Part shown: positions 61,787-64,000 of the stretch, piece after piece | Numbering within the stretch: position 1 is the stretch's first letter | Layout of the letters: each line of letters starts with the position of its first letter | Assembly: GCA_017410525.1 (NCBI GenBank) | Contig: JAFQQQ010000002.1 | Location: 62,001-126,000 of the forward strand | Length of the DNA: 64,000 nucleotides | Direction of reading: 5' to 3' | Source: Bacilli bacterium | Lineage (GTDB): Bacteria > Bacillota_I > Bacilli_A > RF39 > UBA660 | Translations under genes and position numbers: made by a program | Notes under the pieces: model-generated | What the model was told of the DNA's origin: nothing | The model's input: only the letters and a program-made list of their open reading frames with translations | Databases searched by the model: none

Positions 61787-63112
61787 ATGGAAAAACAAAT
61801 AACACTTGATTTAATAAATAATTTTAGTAAATCTTATAACAACAATTCAATAAATAAAATTATTGAAAATGCAATAACTGAAAATGGATTAGAAAAAAGT
61901 TGCATTGATAGAAGAATAATTGAAGAAAATCAACCAATATTTAATATTGAATTACCAGATGGTAAAAGATATGACCAAAAAGATAATTATAGATGTTGGA
62001 TTTATTGTGGATTAAATACTATTCAATATGATATGGCAAAAAACTTAAATATTGATTTGAAAGAGTTTTCATTGTCTAATAATTATATTGCGTTTTTTGA
62101 TAAATTAGAAAAATCCAATAATGTTTATGAAAATGTTATAAATTTAGAAAATACTGATTGGGAATATATAGATAAAGAAGATATATTGCAATATTGTGTA
62201 AACGAAGGTGGGCATTGGCAATGGTTTGTATCTATTGTAAATAAATATGGTTTAATACCTTATGAGTATATGCCAGATGTCTTTGAAAGTTTAAGAGTAC
62301 AGAATATAACAGGCTTATTTACTGATAAAGTAAAAAAGGATTGTATTAAATTATTAAATGCAAAAAACATAAATACAAGTATTAATGAGTTAAGAAAAAT
62401 AAAAGAAAAGTTTTTGGAAGAAAATTATATATTTTTATCAAAGATTTTAGGTGAACCTAAAATGAAGTTTGATTATGAATATAAGGATAAGGATTCAAAC
62501 TATATAAAATATGAAAATATTACACCTTGCGAATTTAGAGATAAGTTTTTAAGTATTAATTTAGATGATTTTGTTTCTTTGGGCGATATACCTATGTATA
62601 ATAAAGAATACTATAAGATATATAGAGAAAAATATCTTGGAAATGTTTATCAAAATAGTTATGTTGAATTCTTAAACTTACCTATAAATGAGATAAAGGA
62701 ATTAGCAATTAAGCAACTTAAGGATAATATGCCTGTTTATATAAGAATAAATCTAAGAAAATTTAGAGATAAAAGATCAGGAGTTTTAGACACTAGAATA
62801 TATAATTATAAAGATACATTTGGCTTTGATTTATTAACGAAAGAAGAAGCAATGAATACTCATGATATATATCCTCATCATTGTATGTCGCTATGTGGAG
62901 TAAATCTACTCGATAATAATAAACCTCAAAGATGGAAAATAGAAGATAGTTATGGAACAAGTGAAAAAGTTAATGGTTATTATGTGATGAATGATAATTA
63001 TTTTGATGAATTTGTTTTACAGGCAATTATTAATAAAAAGTATTTATCAAAGGAACAATTAGAATTGTTAAATCAAGAAGCAGTAGAATTTGAAATCAAA
63101 GATCCATTTTAA
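61787..63112 (+). CDS. PepC/bleomycin hydrolase-like cysteine aminopeptidase
   Basis: This 441-residue protein of peptidase family C1B cuts N-terminal residues from peptides. The Cys site reads DQKDNYRCWIYCGLN, with the oxyanion Gln kept. The His site is HHCMSLCGV. The third catalytic residue is Asn in WKVENSWG of typical PepC, but here WKIEDSYG has Asp. Length fits PepC (about 440-450). ATG 61787 is chosen because GGAGG lies 5 bases upstream; the in-frame ATG at 61775 overlaps it. It sits between the toxin-like cassettes and mobilization genes. Confidence 0.85.
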   Translation: MEKQITLDLINNFSKSYNNNSINKIIENAITENGLEKSCIDRRIIEENQPIFNIELPDGKRYDQKDNYRCWIYCGLNTIQYDMAKNLNIDLKEFSLSNNYIAFFDKLEKSNNVYENVINLENTDWEYIDKEDILQYCVNEGGHWQWFVSIVNKYGLIPYEYMPDVFESLRVQNITGLFTDKVKKDCIKLLNAKNINTSINELRKIKEKFLEENYIFLSKILGEPKMKFDYEYKDKDSNYIKYENITPCEFRDKFLSINLDDFVSLGDIPMYNKEYYKIYREKYLGNVYQNSYVEFLNLPINEIKELAIKQLKDNMPVYIRINLRKFRDKRSGVLDTRIYNYKDTFGFDLLTKEEAMNTHDIYPHHCMSLCGVNLLDNNKPQRWKIEDSYGTSEKVNGYYVMNDNYFDEFVLQAIINKKYLSKEQLELLNQEAVEFEIKDPF

Positions 63113-63137
63113 AAGTGCAAAAAATTGCACTTTTTTT
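63112..63137. terminator. Bidirectional terminator between the PepC-like and MobC-like genes
   Basis: AAAGTGCAA and TTGCACTTT arms with AAAA loop and T-runs on both strands. Confidence 0.85.
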
Positions 63138-63446
63138 CTATTTGTGTAAATTTAATTTTATATCTTCTATAATAATATTCAATTCATCAATAATTCTTCT
63201 ATATTTATATTTATCTATAATTCCGTATTTTTCTAAATATGGCATCATTCTTTTTAATTCTTTTTCAAACATTAAAAGTCTATCTCTATATTTATCAAAA
63301 ATTTCAATATTTATTTTTCTAGGTTCATAATACTTTATCAAGTCTCTTATATATTTTGATTGATTTGTCCCTTTTGTTTTTTCTTGTAAAATATTATTTT
63401 CTTTATTATTTAAATAAATTGTTTTTAAAATATTTCTTTTTCTCAT
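63138..63446 (-). CDS. MobC-like mobilization protein
   Basis: This 102-residue protein has an N-terminal ribbon-helix-helix-like part (KRNILKTIYLNNKENNILQ, then TNQSKYIRDLI) and a helical C-terminus. This matches MobC-type relaxosome proteins, which bind near oriT and help the relaxase open DNA. The 110 bases upstream of its start contain three consecutive hairpins. No relaxase is found downstream on the minus strand; the convergent PepC gene comes next. AAAGGAT lies before the start. Confidence 0.75.
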   Translation of the reverse strand: MRKRNILKTIYLNNKENNILQEKTKGTNQSKYIRDLIKYYEPRKINIEIFDKYRDRLLMFEKELKRMMPYLEKYGIIDKYKYRRIIDELNIIIEDIKLNLHK

Positions 63447-63471
63447 TTTTTAATCCTTTCTAAATAGAGGG

Positions 63472-63560
63472 TATGGGATTTCCCATATTAGAATTTGTGG
63501 GAGTACAAATTCAGTGCTTGCTAGTACAGTTATGTACTAGAAAAAACGAAGTGTCCTTAC
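63472..63560 (-). other. Candidate origin of transfer (oriT)
   Basis: Three perfect inverted repeats in a row: TATGGGA/TCCCATA (63472-63487), GAATTTGT/ACAAATTC (63491-63512) and CTAGTACA/TGTACTAG (63521-63540). They are followed by CGAAGTGTCCTTA (63547-63559), which resembles the conserved nic core AAGTGCGCCCT of several Gram-positive plasmids. The place, directly upstream of a MobC-like gene, supports the call. Confidence 0.55.
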
Positions 63561-64000
63561 AAATTATAGAGTTCAATTTTAGGTATTAATATTAAATTAT
63601 CAATTATATTTTTGCCATCTGTGTAAGGGCAATGAATAATTCCATCAAAGTAAAAATGGTCGTGTATTAATTCATTATAATAATCTAGTTCTTCTTTTGA
63701 ATATTCTTTATGTTCTAACTTTTCAAGAGAGAAAACGTGATAATCTTTCATTAATTCTTTTAATTTGTTTGGGCCAACTTGTTCTTTGTAAATTACTCCA
63801 ATTTCATTATCTCTTAATATTTCATAAAGATATTCTATATATCCTGTATTTGTTCTAGATATAAACTCATCAGAGAATTTTATATTTTCAATTTCAATAT
63901 TGTAATTTTCATCTCTAATAATTTCTATAGAATTTATTAATCTACTTATTAATATTTTTTTTGCTTTTCTATTTAAACTATCCCAAATGTAAGAGAAGGC
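63557..64000 (-). CDS. Partial gene, possible serine recombinase C-terminus
   Basis: The minus-strand frame is open to the window edge and gives 147 residues without a visible start. It reads WDSLNRKAKKILISRLINSI, then EIENIKFSDEFISR, which resembles the end of large serine recombinases. The remaining 80 residues (MKDYHVFSLEKLEHKEYS, then DGIIHCPYTDGKNIID) are not recognised. A recombinase next to MobC fits a mobilizable element. The ORF from ATG 63751 alone is only its tail. Low certainty. Confidence 0.45.
   Translation of the reverse strand, partial: AFSYIWDSLNRKAKKILISRLINSIEIIRDENYNIEIENIKFSDEFISRTNTGYIEYLYEILRDNEIGVIYKEQVGPNKLKELMKDYHVFSLEKLEHKEYSKEELDYYNELIHDHFYFDGIIHCPYTDGKNIIDNLILIPKIELYNL

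Overview
The window is an AT-rich bacterial chromosome segment with the standard code: TGA serves as a stop (for example at 8824-8826 and 52758-52760) and Trp positions use TGG. Gene content points to an anaerobic low-GC Bacillota of class Bacilli, probably an uncultured gut lineage near Erysipelotrichales/RF39. The evidence is sepF-divIVA-ileS synteny, T-box leaders, pyruvate formate-lyase with acetate kinase, LTA synthase, ClpC, and several Bacilli-type sporulation genes. The lineage assignment is inference. Many start codons follow a GGTGAT Shine-Dalgarno rather than AGGAGG.

1-15 kb is housekeeping: the end of dnaE, a NUDIX hydrolase, sepF, divIVA, a T-box leader driving a small nucleotide-binding-like gene and ileS, a Fic protein, rodA, a membrane-anchored EIIB-like protein, an orphan histidine kinase preceded by tandem Spo0A-like boxes, tmk, ltaS and tex. 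15-29 kb mixes a DUF1016 nuclease broken by one stop codon, tspO, a rhomboid protease, a lipoprotein, a spoVID/ysxE-like sporulation pair, a YerB-like protein, an HD protein, tRNA-Arg(CCT) beside ttcA, a YgjP-like protease, an M23 peptidase, a cse60-like gene, clpC, and a second ATPase gene broken by one stop codon. 29-38 kb holds ligA, pflB-pflA, a compact Fic module, a P-type ATPase and a ZIP transporter.

38.3-41.3 kb is a compact bacteriocin operon: a C39-peptidase ABC exporter, a small accessory protein, two double-glycine peptides and a putative immunity ORF. Its promoter strongly resembles the one before the spoIIAA/sigF-like pair at 52.4-53.4 kb. Both look like sigma-H promoters, suggesting that bacteriocin export and the forespore sigma operon share a regulon. 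The sigma operon has no spoIIAB, and the SpoIIAA-like protein has Lys where the phosphorylated Ser should be. 41.5-52 kb is again mostly housekeeping: rpsU-yqeY, lysS-ackA, a metallophosphoesterase with an altered motif, a prepilin-like/phage-tail-like chimera, and a T-box with valS.

53.4-64 kb is accessory: a KilA-N protein, tRNA-Ser(GCT), VanZ and PAP2 membrane proteins, a YtrA-type regulator with an ABC transporter and a clear operator, an APH-GNAT fusion, and an HD protein. After these come two tandem cassettes that look like type I toxin-antitoxin loci, with a separate predicted small RNA between them. A PepC-like peptidase follows, and the edge of a mobilizable element closes the window: a MobC-like gene, an oriT-like run of three hairpins and a possible recombinase C-terminus.
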